DNA of 64,000 nucleotides, from positions 62,001-126,000 of the forward strand of contig JAVXOZ010000001.1 in the NCBI GenBank assembly GCA_036644995.1. The letters run 5' to 3'. This document shows positions 9,015-18,423 of this stretch, piece after piece. Within the stretch, counting starts at the first letter, position 1, and the number at the start of each line of letters is the position of its first letter. A program made the translations under genes and the position numbers. This DNA is from Cryptoclostridium sp036644995 (GTDB taxonomy: Bacteria; Bacillota; Dehalobacteriia; UBA7702). Under the pieces are notes generated by a model. The model worked only from the letters and a program-made list of their open reading frames with translations, made no database searches and had not been told where the DNA came from.

Positions 9015-9686
9015 TTATTCACCCCCAAGGATTTTGCCATCTTCTATGTGAATGATGCCATCAGCCATTTGTGCCAATTCTTCATTATGGGTTATCATAA
9101 CCACGGTTTGGTTAAATTGGCGGCTGGTAACTTTTAGCAAACCCATAACCTCAAGCCCTGTTTTACTATCTAAATTTCCTGTGGGTTCATCTGCTAAAAC
9201 AATGGCAGGTTTTGCCGCTAAAGCTCTGGCTATTGCCACCCTTTGTTGTTGACCACCGGATAAATTATTGGGGAGATTATTTAATTTGGATTCCAAACCC
9301 AAGGTGGTTATAATTCTATTAACATATTCTTTATCCGGCACATTGCCATCTAATTCAATGGGGAGCACAATATTTTCATAAACATTGAGCACAGGCACAA
9401 TATTATAATTTTGGAACACAAAACCTATTTTACGTCTTCTGAAAATGGTCAATTCCTCCTCTTTTAAAGAAAAAATATTTTTTCCATCCACAAAAACCTC
9501 CCCGGAGGTGGGTCTGTCAAGTCCACCCAACATATGCAGCAAAGTAGATTTACCACTGCCGGAAGTTCCCACCACCCCAATGAAATCACCATGGTTAATT
9601 TGCAAATTCACACCATCCAAGGCCTTTACAGCAGTTTCCCCTGTTCCGTAATATTTTTTTAAATTTTTGGTTTCTAAAACTATCAT
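9015..9686 (-). CDS. ABC transporter ATP-binding protein (MacB/LolD/BceA-like)
   Basis: 223-residue ATPase. Walker A is GTSGSGKST, the signature is LSGGQQQRVAIARAL, and Walker B is IVLADEPTGNLDS; Q-loop and H-loop (MITHNEE) are also present. The sequence VFQNYNIVPVLNVYEN is typical of ATPases that pair with FtsX-type permeases. It is translationally close to the permease gene downstream. A gap of 118 bp separates it from the kinase gene upstream, so it may have its own promoter activated by the response regulator, as in Bce-type modules. Confidence 0.93.
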   Translation of the reverse strand: MIVLETKNLKKYYGTGETAVKALDGVNLQINHGDFIGVVGTSGSGKSTLLHMLGGLDRPTSGEVFVDGKNIFSLKEEELTIFRRRKIGFVFQNYNIVPVLNVYENIVLPIELDGNVPDKEYVNRIITTLGLESKLNNLPNNLSGGQQQRVAIARALAAKPAIVLADEPTGNLDSKTGLEVMGLLKVTSRQFNQTVVMITHNEELAQMADGIIHIEDGKILGGE

Positions 9687-9804
9687 AATTATCTCCTTTT
9701 ACCGCAAAAATAGTCTACGCACAAGATATAATTTACCTTATACATAGACTATAACCCATAAATCTTTCCACATTATTTCTGAAATCTAACAGTATTGCAA
9801 GATT

Positions 9805-10719
9805 TCAGCGGCGGGGCAAAAATACAGAGAAGGTACTGCCCTTGCCAATCTGAGATTTCACTCTGATATAGCCGTTTTCCGCCAAAATTATTTCATTTGC
9901 CAGATATAGTCCAAGACCTACTCCTTCGTGGTCTTTTACCGCTTCACCTTTGTAAAATCTATTGAATATTTTATTTATTTCCGCATTTTTAATACCCATG
10001 CCGGTGTCGGAAATATCTACCCGATAAAAAAGCTCATAGGGTTCACCGCTAATGGAAATTTTTCCACTATCCGTATATTTTACGGCATTATCTGCGATAT
10101 TATAAATAGCTTCCATAGTCCATTTATTATCAAAAACAGCTATATCCTCATCATTAACTTCAAGGGATAAGGCAATATTTTTTACCCCTGCTTTGGGACT
10201 TATCTGGTTTACCACATTCTCCAACAGGTCTTTTACATTGCATTTTGAGGGCACAATGGCAATAATGCCTTTTTCCAACCGAGATGCCTTAACCAATGCA
10301 CCGATAAGAAAATTTAGTTTTTCTGCCTGTGCCCCTATTTCTTCCACACAAAGTTCTGCCTCTTTTGGTAATTTTTGTTCCCCCAATAATTGAGCGTATA
10401 GCAAAATATTGGCGGTGGGGGTTTTGGTTTGGTGAGAAATATCCGAAATCAGTGTGTTTATTTTTTCTTTTTCATCTTTTATTTTATCCGCAGAATGTGC
10501 CGAGGTTTGCAGATATTGTTTTAAACTTATTTCCACAGCTGAAAGTCTGGATTCATCGTATTTATTTTCAGTAAAAGTGCCGTTAATGGCATCTGTTACC
10601 ATGTTTTTTAACTGTATCATAATTTTGCGGGTGTGGTAATAATTGAAAACCACCAAAGTTACCCCGATTAAAACTGCCATTATGGCAACAGCAATACATA
10701 TAATTTCCGTATTATTCAT
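9805..10719 (-). CDS. Sensor histidine kinase
   Basis: 304 residues. There is one clear N-terminal membrane helix (about 5-27) and no extracellular sensing domain. HisKA has the phospho-acceptor His in ISHQTKTPTANI; HATPase_c has the N box (NIADNAVKY), G1 (DISDTGMGI) and G2 (GVGLGLYLANEI). Lack of a sensor domain is typical of kinases that read the state of a partner ABC transporter, which here is encoded directly downstream. It starts 1 bp after the response regulator stop. Confidence 0.92.
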   Translation of the reverse strand: MNNTEIICIAVAIMAVLIGVTLVVFNYYHTRKIMIQLKNMVTDAINGTFTENKYDESRLSAVEISLKQYLQTSAHSADKIKDEKEKINTLISDISHQTKTPTANILLYAQLLGEQKLPKEAELCVEEIGAQAEKLNFLIGALVKASRLEKGIIAIVPSKCNVKDLLENVVNQISPKAGVKNIALSLEVNDEDIAVFDNKWTMEAIYNIADNAVKYTDSGKISISGEPYELFYRVDISDTGMGIKNAEINKIFNRFYKGEAVKDHEGVGLGLYLANEIILAENGYIRVKSQIGKGSTFSVFLPRR

Positions 10720-10720
10720 T

Positions 10721-11398
10721 TTACTTTACCACCCATGTATAACCTATGCCGTATACGGTTTTGATATATTGTGGCTTAGAGGGATTTTCTTCTAATTTAT
10801 CTCGCAAGCGTTTTATGGTTACGGATAAGGCGTTTTCATCTACATATTCCGCTCCATCTGTCCAAACTTTATCCACCAAATCCCCTCTTTTTATGGTATT
10901 GCCCCGATTTTCGATTAATGTTTTCAGCAACTTTTGTTCTGTTTTGCTTAAATTAACGGCTATGCCATCCTTAAAATACTCCATTTTATTAAAGGAAAAT
11001 AAATAATTATCTATAACAATTTCTGTGGCAACAGCTGCTGCCTCTTTACGCAACTGGTTATTAACCCGAGCACGGAGCACCATCAGACTAAATGGTTTAG
11101 TAATGTAATCATCGGCTCCCAGCTCCAAACCTGTAACAATATCGGTTTCCAAATCATTGGCGGTTAATACTATTATAGGCACTGCTGAATTTTTGCGTAT
11201 TTCTTTAAGCCAATCCAAGCCATTGCCATCGGGCAAATTTACATCCAATATGAGAAGATTAAACTCCACGCTATTAAATAATTTTTTTCCGTTGCCAAGG
11301 GTAGATTCTTGAAAAAAGCAGCACTGTTGGTCCTTTAAAGCCAAGGCTATACCATTGCTTAAAGATAAATCATCTTCAACTATTAAAATATTATACAT
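10721..11398 (-). CDS. OmpR-family response regulator
   Basis: 225 residues. The receiver domain has the acidic pair (VEDD), the phosphorylated Asp in LLILDVNLPDG, and the conserved Lys in YITKPFS. The C-terminal winged helix is complete (YIKTVYGIGYTWVVK at the end). First gene of the four-gene regulator-kinase-ATPase-permease unit, all on the minus strand. Likely target is the 118-bp gap before the ATPase gene, which is inference. Confidence 0.94.
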   Translation of the reverse strand: MYNILIVEDDLSLSNGIALALKDQQCCFFQESTLGNGKKLFNSVEFNLLILDVNLPDGNGLDWLKEIRKNSAVPIIVLTANDLETDIVTGLELGADDYITKPFSLMVLRARVNNQLRKEAAAVATEIVIDNYLFSFNKMEYFKDGIAVNLSKTEQKLLKTLIENRGNTIKRGDLVDKVWTDGAEYVDENALSVTIKRLRDKLEENPSKPQYIKTVYGIGYTWVVK

Positions 11399-11566
11399 GG
11401 TTAGTCTCCTTTTAGCATCTAAATTTTAGTATAGCACTGTTAAGCATATTCCTTGTTCGCCCTCTAATTTTTAGTATTACCCACACCGCTTCTTTAATTC
11501 TATTCTACCTGTAATATGCTTTTGAGTCAATATTTTATATGATGTATTTTAATATAAAAAACATCT

Positions 11567-11727
11567 CAGATTGTCAAAAAACATAGTTTTTTGGCAAGAT
11601 GTCAGGCTGTTAAGAAAGACTTAGATTCGGTAAAACTCCCTGAGCAGCGGCTGTGCAGTGTACCTAAATGTACATAAGCAGTGGGTGGGAAGGGATTTTG
11701 CCGAATATCAGACTTTATCAACAGCCT
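11567..11727 (+). mobile_element. Structured intergenic element, copy 4, flanked by a duplicated palindrome
   Basis: 161 bp, same family and orientation as 2271-2431. Immediately left (about 11539-11566) and right (about 11728-11757) is the same AT-rich palindrome beginning ATGATGT and ending ACATCT. It sits downstream of the PHP phosphatase gene and upstream of the response regulator gene. The remaining gap from 11399 to 11855 holds nothing else that I recognise. Confidence 0.85.
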
Positions 11728-11855
11728 ATGATGTGTTTTTAATATAAAAAAACATCTACCGGGAAATTTAAGGGATTTTACTTAATTTTGGACAACAAAA
11801 AACCAAATCCTTGCGAATTCGGCGAAAGTATTATTTACTTTTTTTAACTCTTTTT

Positions 11856-12707
11856 TTAACCGTGGATTCTTTTGGTTATAAGGTGATTTATACCTTGTAA
11901 CGGCGAACCGTTAATGGGTTGTAAAATCATTTCCCTACTGCGGAAAGTGGAAAGTTTTTTAAAACCTATAATTTCTAAACCATCTTGAACTCTTTGGAAA
12001 TCCATAGCCAAATCTTCGGCTTTGTGTGCATCGGAACCTAAGGTGATGTAGCGACCACCTGCTTGGTAATAGCACTTTAATAAACTCCAGTTGGGTATAG
12101 GAAGGTTAAGTCCGTAGCGATAACCCGAGGTATTTACTTCTAAACATTTGCCTCCGGCAATGAGTAAATTAAAAATTTCATCAAAATATTCTTTGTAAAT
12201 ACTGTAAGGTATTTTTTTACTTTCAATATATCTGGCTAAACAGGTAAGATGAGCCAAGGAATCGTAATTTTTATAGTTACTTACAGCTTTTAGTATTGTT
12301 TCCAAATAACGCATGGTGGCTGTTTCTTGGGTAATACCTTCAAAATATTCCGGTGTGGAATAGCTTTTACCGCCTGCACTGTGCACAGAAAGTAAAACAA
12401 AATCAAAGGGGGTTTCTGCCACTATTTTATCCATTTGGGGAACAACTTTTTCTTGAAAGCCATTTTCAATGCCCAAAAGTAAATTTATTCTATCGGCATA
12501 TTTTCCTTGGAGCTTTTTAAAAACGGGATAATACTTTTTATAATCTGTGATGGTAATAAAATCTTCATTGGCGGGTTCTAAATCCACGTGATCAGTAAAA
12601 GCCATTTCAGTTAAACCAAGTTCTATTCCTCTAAGTACCATTTCTTCCATATCTATATGTGCATCCGGCGAAAAACTTGTGTGCACATGATAGTCTGCGA
12701 ATATCAT
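11856..12707 (-). CDS. PHP-family histidinol-phosphatase-like phosphoesterase
   Basis: 283 residues of the PHP superfamily, HisJ/HisK type. The metal-binding starts are visible: DYHVHTSFSPDAH at residues 5-17, FTDHVD at about 38-43, SVHS at about 109-112, and GSDAHKAED near 225. In the family this hydrolyses histidinol phosphate, the penultimate step of histidine synthesis. hisF and hisH lie 4 kb away with gatCAB between, so a link to histidine is possible but not certain; PHP enzymes also cleave other phosphomonoesters. A GGAGGG site supports the start. It is monocistronic. Confidence 0.82.
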   Translation of the reverse strand: MIFADYHVHTSFSPDAHIDMEEMVLRGIELGLTEMAFTDHVDLEPANEDFITITDYKKYYPVFKKLQGKYADRINLLLGIENGFQEKVVPQMDKIVAETPFDFVLLSVHSAGGKSYSTPEYFEGITQETATMRYLETILKAVSNYKNYDSLAHLTCLARYIESKKIPYSIYKEYFDEIFNLLIAGGKCLEVNTSGYRYGLNLPIPNWSLLKCYYQAGGRYITLGSDAHKAEDLAMDFQRVQDGLEIIGFKKLSTFRSREMILQPINGSPLQGINHLITKRIHG

Positions 12708-12847
12708 TTTTTTAATTCTTCCCTCCTTCTAAACACTACCATCATTCTAACACACAAAACCATAAATGCAAGGGGAAAACAAAGGTTTAACCAAAATTTT
12801 ACATAGAATTAACATATGCAAAAAATCATCACTATTTTTAAGTAAAA

Positions 12848-12885
12848 AAGTAGCCACTTTTACAAATTTACAAAAGTGGCTACTT
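12848..12885 (-). terminator. Terminator of the gat operon
   Basis: Arms AAGTAGCCACTTTT and AAAAGTGGCTACTT form a 14-bp stem. T runs on both sides (read CTTTTTTACT on the minus strand) make it a terminator for gatB, whose stop lies 16 bp away. Confidence 0.88.
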
Positions 12886-12901
12886 ATTTTTTAAGATTTT
12901 T

Positions 12902-14335
12902 TTAAGATTTTTGGAGTTCTGTTTTAAGTAATTGGTTAATTGTACCGGGGTCGGCTTTGCCTTTTAATTCTTTCATGCACTGGCCTACCAAGAAACCAAC
13001 CACTTTTTCTTTGCCGCTTTTAAATTCCTCTACGGTTTTAGGGTTATTAGCCAACACCTTTAGCACAATTTCTAAAATTAAATCATCATCGCCTTCCATG
13101 GCAAGATTATGCTCTGCCACATAAGCTTTGGGGTCTAAATTTTCACTCCATACTGCACTAAATACTTTTTTGGCGGTATTTCGATTTATCACGTTATTTT
13201 TTATCATCATGATAATTGCAGCTAAATGTTCACCGCTTAAAGTAAGGTTAAAGCAATCTTCTTCCCCTTCTTTGGCAAGACGCATAACCTCACCCAAGAG
13301 CCAATTTGCCACTTCCTTGGGGTCTTTAACTATATTATTTACATCTTCAAAATAATCTGCCAAAGCTTTTATTCCCACTATGATAGCGGCATCATATTCC
13401 GATAATCCGTATTTTTCAATATATTTTTCCTTACGTTCCCCGGGGAGCATGGGTAAAGATTTACGAATTTCCTCTTTCCATTCCTCGCTGATAACCACAG
13501 GGGAAAGGTCCGGCTCGGGAAAATAGCGATAATCCTGAGCGTCCTCTTTGGAGCGCATGGAGTAGCTTGAACCTTTGTTATCATCCCAACGGCGTGTTTG
13601 CTGTATCACCTTGCCGCCGTCCTCTAAAACCTCTATTTGCCGCTGACGCTCGGCTTCTATGGCACGGGCTATGGCTCTGAAGGAATTCATATTTTTCATT
13701 TCTGTGCGAGTACCCAATTCTTCCTGACCTTGGGGACGCACAGATAAATTTATATCCGCACGGAGAGAACCTTCCTGCATTTTACAATCGGATACACCTA
13801 AATATTGCAAAATAGCTTTCAGGCTTTCCAAATAAGCTATAACCTCGGCACTGCTTCTAAAATCAGGCTCAGAAACAATTTCAATCAAAGGTACACCGCA
13901 GCGGTTATAATCTGCCAAAGTGGCATCAAAAATGGGGTCGTGTATGAGCTTACCAGCATCTTCTTCCATGTGTATTTCGTGGATGCCGATATTCTTTTTT
14001 TCATCACCCACCTGTATTTCCAAGGAGCCATTGCGGCAAATGGGAAAATAAAGCTGAGATACCTGATATGCCTTGGGTAAATCGGGATAGAAGTAATTTT
14101 TGCGATCAAATTTACCATGGGGAGTAATATCACATTTTGTTGCCAAGCCCACTGCCACGGCATATTCCACTACTTTTTTATTTAAAACCGGTAAAACACC
14201 GGGCATACCTGTGCAAATTGGGCAACAATGGGTATTGGGTTCACCCCCAAATTCCGTAGTACAGGAGCAGAATATTTTGGATTTTGTGGCTAATTCCACA
14301 TGGACTTCCAAGCCCAAAACTGTTTCGTATTTCAT
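12902..14335 (-). CDS. gatB: Asp/Glu-tRNA(Asn/Gln) amidotransferase subunit B
   Basis: 477 residues, normal for GatB. It begins MKYETVLGLEVHVEL and has the zinc-site cysteines (FCSCTTEF and HCCPICTGMPG), the kinase-like cradle domain and the C-terminal YqeY-like helical domain (about 330-477) that holds the tRNA. It forms the GatCAB complex with the two genes upstream and phosphorylates the misacylated Glu- or Asp-tRNA before amidation. It starts 1 bp after gatA stops, so the genes are translationally coupled. Presence of GatCAB suggests Gln-tRNA and possibly Asn-tRNA are made indirectly. Confidence 0.97.
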   Translation of the reverse strand: MKYETVLGLEVHVELATKSKIFCSCTTEFGGEPNTHCCPICTGMPGVLPVLNKKVVEYAVAVGLATKCDITPHGKFDRKNYFYPDLPKAYQVSQLYFPICRNGSLEIQVGDEKKNIGIHEIHMEEDAGKLIHDPIFDATLADYNRCGVPLIEIVSEPDFRSSAEVIAYLESLKAILQYLGVSDCKMQEGSLRADINLSVRPQGQEELGTRTEMKNMNSFRAIARAIEAERQRQIEVLEDGGKVIQQTRRWDDNKGSSYSMRSKEDAQDYRYFPEPDLSPVVISEEWKEEIRKSLPMLPGERKEKYIEKYGLSEYDAAIIVGIKALADYFEDVNNIVKDPKEVANWLLGEVMRLAKEGEEDCFNLTLSGEHLAAIIMMIKNNVINRNTAKKVFSAVWSENLDPKAYVAEHNLAMEGDDDLILEIVLKVLANNPKTVEEFKSGKEKVVGFLVGQCMKELKGKADPGTINQLLKTELQKS

Positions 14336-14336
14336 A

Positions 14337-15812
14337 TTATTCTCCTCCTTTCAATGCGGTTGGTGCAATATTTAAGTGGTAATCCGTAACTTTTTGGTAG
14401 CTATGGGCGGCTCTTAAAAGTGTGGCATCGTTAAATGCCTGCCCTATAAATTGCACACCGATGGGCAAACCTTTGCTATCAAAACCGCAGGGTAAGGAAA
14501 TACCCGGCAAGCCTGCCAAGTTTACCGATACGGTATAAATATCTGTTAAATACATTTTCAAGGGGTCTTTTAAGCTTTCACCTATTTTCGGGGCGGTGGT
14601 GGGTGCTACGGGGCTTAAAATTAAATCGTATTTAGCAAAAGCAGTGTTAAAGCTTTGTTTTATCAACGCTTTTACCTGTAATGCCTTATTATAGTAAGCA
14701 TCGTAATATCCCGAACTCAAAGCAAAAGCTCCCAGCATAATACGTTTTTTTACCTCAAAGCCAAAACCTTCTGTTCTGGTTTTTAAATACAAATCCCCCA
14801 AGCCTTGGGCATCCTCAGAACGGTAACCATATTTAACACCATCGTAACGGGAAAGATTAGAGCTGGCTTCGGCTGAAGCGATGATATAATAGGCAGGCAC
14901 AGCATATTCCACCATGGAAAAATCAAATTCTTCCACCACTGCCCCTTCTTTTTCCAAAACCTTAGCAACCTCTAACACTGCGGCTTTAACTTCAGAATCC
15001 AAACCTTCACCAAAATACGAGGTGGGGATACCAATTTTCAGATTTTTCACACCGCCATCTATGTTTTCCAGCATGGAACCGGGCATTGCCATAGAGGTGG
15101 TATCTTTAACATCATGTCCCATGATAGCATCCAGCACCGCTCCGCAATCCAATGAGGATTGAGCAAAAGGCCCAATTTGGTCTAAAGATGAACCATAAGC
15201 TATAAGCCCAAATCGAGAAACCGAACCATAGGTTGGTTTCATCCCTGTAACACCACAATAAGAAGCAGGCTGACGTATAGAACCCCCTGTATCAGACCCA
15301 ATGGCAAAGGGCACAACATGGGCTGCCACAGCAGCGGCACTGCCACCACTGGAGCCACCGGGCACGTGGTTACTGTTCCAAGGATTTTTGGTAATACCAC
15401 CATAGGATGTTTCCGTGGTGCTGCCCATGGCAAACTCGTCCATATTGGTTTTACCTAAAATAATGCTCCCTGCATCGTTAAGTTTTTCCACCAAAGTAGC
15501 ATCATAAGGCGGTTTAAAGCCACCTAAAATTTTAGAAGCACAGGTAGTTTCCAAACCTTTGCTGCAAATATTATCTTTAAGACCATAGGGCACACCGGCT
15601 AAGGGTGAAAGATTTTTGCCAGAATCTATATCTTTTTGCACTTCCTTTGCCCTGGTTAAAGCATATTCATCTTCGGTACGGATAAAGGAATGCACTTCAC
15701 TATCTACATTTTTTAAGCGGTTTAAATAATATTGGGTACTTTCCGCCACGCTTATTTCTTTAGCTTTTATTTTTGCCCCTAATTCCAAGGGAGTCATTTT
15801 CAACATATCCAT
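14337..15812 (-). CDS. gatA: Asp/Glu-tRNA(Asn/Gln) amidotransferase subunit A
   Basis: 491 residues of the amidase signature family, supplying ammonia from glutamine. The Ser-cisSer-Lys triad is seen as Lys in YGLKDNICSKG and the two serines in GGSSGGSAAAVAA ... GSDTGGSIRQPASYCG. Middle gene of gatC-gatA-gatB, 12 bp after gatC, with a GGGAGAG site. Confidence 0.97.
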   Translation of the reverse strand: MDMLKMTPLELGAKIKAKEISVAESTQYYLNRLKNVDSEVHSFIRTEDEYALTRAKEVQKDIDSGKNLSPLAGVPYGLKDNICSKGLETTCASKILGGFKPPYDATLVEKLNDAGSIILGKTNMDEFAMGSTTETSYGGITKNPWNSNHVPGGSSGGSAAAVAAHVVPFAIGSDTGGSIRQPASYCGVTGMKPTYGSVSRFGLIAYGSSLDQIGPFAQSSLDCGAVLDAIMGHDVKDTTSMAMPGSMLENIDGGVKNLKIGIPTSYFGEGLDSEVKAAVLEVAKVLEKEGAVVEEFDFSMVEYAVPAYYIIASAEASSNLSRYDGVKYGYRSEDAQGLGDLYLKTRTEGFGFEVKKRIMLGAFALSSGYYDAYYNKALQVKALIKQSFNTAFAKYDLILSPVAPTTAPKIGESLKDPLKMYLTDIYTVSVNLAGLPGISLPCGFDSKGLPIGVQFIGQAFNDATLLRAAHSYQKVTDYHLNIAPTALKGGE

Positions 15813-15824
15813 TTTTACTCTCCC

Positions 15825-16112
15825 TTACTCTACGGTTTTAGGCACACGGAACGCACCTTCGGTGCCATCCGGGGCATTGGCTAAAATTTCATCTCTGGGG
15901 TGGGAAGGTTTAATTTCATCTTCACGAAACACATTGGTAGTGGGCAAAACATGGGACATGGGTTCTATGCCCGTGGTATCTAAAGTATTTAAAACTTCCA
16001 TATAATCAATAATTTTACCGATTTCGTCTTTGGTTTTTGCTTTTTCTTCGGAATTGAGATCCAGTTTTGCCAAAGCAGAAACGTAATCTATCAATTCATC
16101 TGTAATTTTCAT
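15825..16112 (-). CDS. gatC: Asp/Glu-tRNA(Asn/Gln) amidotransferase subunit C
   Basis: 95-residue GatC, which wraps GatA and GatB. It carries the usual N-terminal helix with a YVSALAKLDLNSEE motif and the C-terminal stretch FREDEIKPS ... APDGTEGAFRVPKTVE. First gene of the operon; the 138-bp gap upstream contains a short direct repeat. Confidence 0.95.
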   Translation of the reverse strand: MKITDELIDYVSALAKLDLNSEEKAKTKDEIGKIIDYMEVLNTLDTTGIEPMSHVLPTTNVFREDEIKPSHPRDEILANAPDGTEGAFRVPKTVE

Positions 16113-16134
16113 TCTTTGCTCCTTTGTTTATATT

Positions 16135-16210
16135 TCACCATATGGCGTTAGATTTTTTATTTTAGGTTTCAAAACTCACCATATAGCGTTAGATTTTTTA
16201 TTTTAGATTT
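16135..16210 (+). repeat. Two tandem copies of a 35-bp sequence
   Basis: Copies at 16135-16169 and 16176-16210 differ at only two positions. Each starts TCACCATAT, continues GCGTTAGATTTTTTATTTTAG, and ends in TTT. The array lies between hisF and gatC, both on the minus strand, so it may be a duplicated regulatory site or simple slippage. Confidence 0.8.
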
Positions 16211-16250
16211 AACATCTTACTTTATGGCTTTATGGCTTTAGCTTTGGGGT

Positions 16251-17057
16251 TTAGGATTTAGTATCATATAAATAGGGTCGCACAGGTATTCCCTGTGCCA
16301 TCAAAAACTCTTTTATCTCCGCCACGGGATAATTGCGGGGTAGCTTAGGGGAATAGAGCATGGAGCTGATAATAGCAGCATTTGCCCCTGTTTTAGTGAA
16401 GGCATCTGCTATGTGCTGTGGCACTCCTGCACCACCCGAGGCAATAACCGGAACATTAACATTTTGAGAGATTAAATTGGTTATTTCCAACTCATAGCCT
16501 TGGTGAGTACCATCACAATCTATGCTATTTACACATATTTCACCTGCACCACGGGCTGCACCCTCTTTTGCCCACTCCAAAGCATCCATACCTGTGTAGG
16601 TTCTGGCACCATCTATGGCTATTTCATAGCCCGAAGGAATTTTTTTGGATTTTTCCACACGTTTTGCCTGCAAACTCAATACAATACATTGTGAACCAAA
16701 GGCTTTGGCTCCTTGGTCTATAATATCATGGTTGCGTACAGCCATGGAATCAATGCTTATTTTTTCCGCACCTGCCTTTAAAACCTCATACATATCATCA
16801 AGATTGCGAATACCCCCGCCTACGGTAAAGGGCACAAAAACTTTTTTTGCCACTCTTTTTACGGTTTCTAAATCTATGGGTTTTTTCTCCGCACTGGCGG
16901 TAATATCAAAAAATATAATTTCATCTATTTGGTCTTGATAAATTTTAGTGGCGATATCCTCAGCTTTGCCAATGTCAAAATTATCTTGAAATTGCAAAGC
17001 TTTGGTTACCATGCCATTTCGCATATCAAAACAAGCCAAAAGTCTTTTTGTCAGCAT
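16251..17057 (-). CDS. hisF: HisF-like cyclase subunit of imidazole glycerol phosphate synthase
   Basis: 268-residue (beta-alpha)8 barrel. HisF hallmarks are FTVGGGIRNLDD, GSQCIV, the second catalytic Asp in NSIDCDGT, and the phosphate site VIASGGAG. The first catalytic Asp is in the odd N-terminus LACFDMRNGMVTKALQF, where canonical HisF reads close to IPCLDVKDGRVVKGVNF. The position that is Asp in the usual IDAKR motif is Gln (LQAKR). These differences place it on a diverged branch. HisF normally makes imidazole glycerol phosphate and AICAR with HisH, encoded directly upstream and overlapping by 7 bp. No other core his genes are nearby, so a role outside histidine synthesis cannot be excluded. 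Confidence 0.82.
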   Translation of the reverse strand: MLTKRLLACFDMRNGMVTKALQFQDNFDIGKAEDIATKIYQDQIDEIIFFDITASAEKKPIDLETVKRVAKKVFVPFTVGGGIRNLDDMYEVLKAGAEKISIDSMAVRNHDIIDQGAKAFGSQCIVLSLQAKRVEKSKKIPSGYEIAIDGARTYTGMDALEWAKEGAARGAGEICVNSIDCDGTHQGYELEITNLISQNVNVPVIASGGAGVPQHIADAFTKTGANAAIISSMLYSPKLPRNYPVAEIKEFLMAQGIPVRPYLYDTKS

Positions 17058-17674
17058 AGTGCCCCCTCCTTAACCATTGCGGCAAAATTTTCTAATAAGG
17101 AAAGACCCAAAGGTCCGCTTTTTTCACAATGGAATTGAGCACCCAATATATTTTCGTGCTGCACCATGCAGCAAAAATCGCCATTATAATCTGTAACAGC
17201 CAAAATATCTTGGGGATTTTGCGGCACTACATGGTAGGAATTTACATAGTAAAAATAACCGGACTTACCCATATTTTTAGTAAAACCATGGTCTTTTTTA
17301 AAAACAACTTCATTCCAACCCATTTGGGGTACTCGCACTTTTTTTTGGTCAAAGGCTACAACCTGCCCTTTTAACCAACCCAAACAAGGCACATTGCCTT
17401 CTTCACTAAACTCAAAAAGAATTTGCATACCAATGCAAATACCTAAAAAAGGAATTTTTTCTTTTAAAACTTTTTGGGCTAAAAAATCCACCATTCCCAT
17501 ATCCGTTAAAGATTTTAAAGTTGCCGCCGCAGAGCCAACCCCGGGCAAAACAATAGCATCTACCCCCAAGGAATCCGTGGGGCTTGTGATTATTTTTACA
17601 TCAGCACCTATACTTTTAAAGGCATTATAAACGCTGGGTGCGTTGCCTGCCTTATAGTCAATAACCCCTATCAT
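17051..17674 (-). CDS. hisH: HisH-like glutamine amidotransferase
   Basis: Class I glutamine amidotransferase of about 207 residues. Nucleophile Cys lies in FLGICIGMQILFE; His and Glu are in GAQFHCEKSGPLG. It delivers ammonia to HisF. I place the start at 17674 (MIGVIDYKAGN) since the longer frame to 17725 adds residues unlike the family, and a GAGGA site stands just upstream of 17674. It overlaps the end of the HD gene by 17 bp and the start of hisF by 7 bp, so the three are coupled. Confidence 0.88.
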   Translation of the reverse strand: MIGVIDYKAGNAPSVYNAFKSIGADVKIITSPTDSLGVDAIVLPGVGSAAATLKSLTDMGMVDFLAQKVLKEKIPFLGICIGMQILFEFSEEGNVPCLGWLKGQVVAFDQKKVRVPQMGWNEVVFKKDHGFTKNMGKSGYFYYVNSYHVVPQNPQDILAVTDYNGDFCCMVQHENILGAQFHCEKSGPLGLSLLENFAAMVKEGALC

Positions 17675-18329
17675 TACCGTCCTCACTTTCAACTGTAATA
17701 TTATCTTTTTCACTCTCATGGTCACATTTCATATGAATTAGGTATTGAAATCTTTCTATATATTCGTTCTCCACATCTTTCATATTCCTAAATGCCAAAG
17801 AATGGTTTTGCTTTAAATGATAAGTACCCTTTAAGCCACCTGAAATATGTAAATGGGCAAATTCATAAAGCAACATATCATCATCTACTTCTTTAACCAT
17901 TTTTTCTTCTTCTTTTTCAAATTTATAAAGACCAAAGGCTTCAAAAATGGTTTCGCTGAGTTTATCTTCAATTTCCCTATATTTAGGCAAGCCTGCTTTA
18001 ACAGGCCTTGTTAAATCCGAAATATATGCCTCTGTGGCATCATGGAGTAGCAATGCCAGCTGTAAACGTTTGGAATAACCACGGGCTTCCCCCTCTATGG
18101 AGCAATTTAAACAATGTTGCCCCACGCTAAAAAAAGTTGTAAAATGTCCACTTGCCCGAGTCATCATCGAAAGGGCATGGGCTATATCCGTAATACGAAA
18201 ATCACTTTTTTTAGGTGCTAAAGGGTACATTGTTACCCCTGTGTAGGTTACAATAGGTTCCAGAGTTGCGGCGAATTTTCCTTTTTCTCCCACAGCTTTA
18301 TCATTTTTTTTACTAATCTGTTTCCCCAT
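17658..18329 (-). CDS. HD-domain phosphohydrolase (YfbR-like)
   Basis: 223 residues. The HD domain has the metal ligands H in VGQHCLNCS, HD in LLHDATEAYISD, and D in VDDDMLLYEF. The arrangement H...HD...D plus the ATEAYISDLTRPVK stretch resembles YfbR-type 5'-deoxynucleotidases and related phage/bacterial HD hydrolases. Substrate unknown. About 35 basic and polar residues precede the domain. It sits at the head of the HD-hisH-hisF unit and overlaps hisH. Confidence 0.8.
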   Translation of the reverse strand: MGKQISKKNDKAVGEKGKFAATLEPIVTYTGVTMYPLAPKKSDFRITDIAHALSMMTRASGHFTTFFSVGQHCLNCSIEGEARGYSKRLQLALLLHDATEAYISDLTRPVKAGLPKYREIEDKLSETIFEAFGLYKFEKEEEKMVKEVDDDMLLYEFAHLHISGGLKGTYHLKQNHSLAFRNMKDVENEYIERFQYLIHMKCDHESEKDNITVESEDGNDRGY

Positions 18330-18423
18330 TATTTTCCCTCTTTTTCAATGGCATATACTAAATTATAATATAAAAATTTCATTTTATACTAAAACCACCC
18401 TAACACAAGCTTATCTTTTAAAA

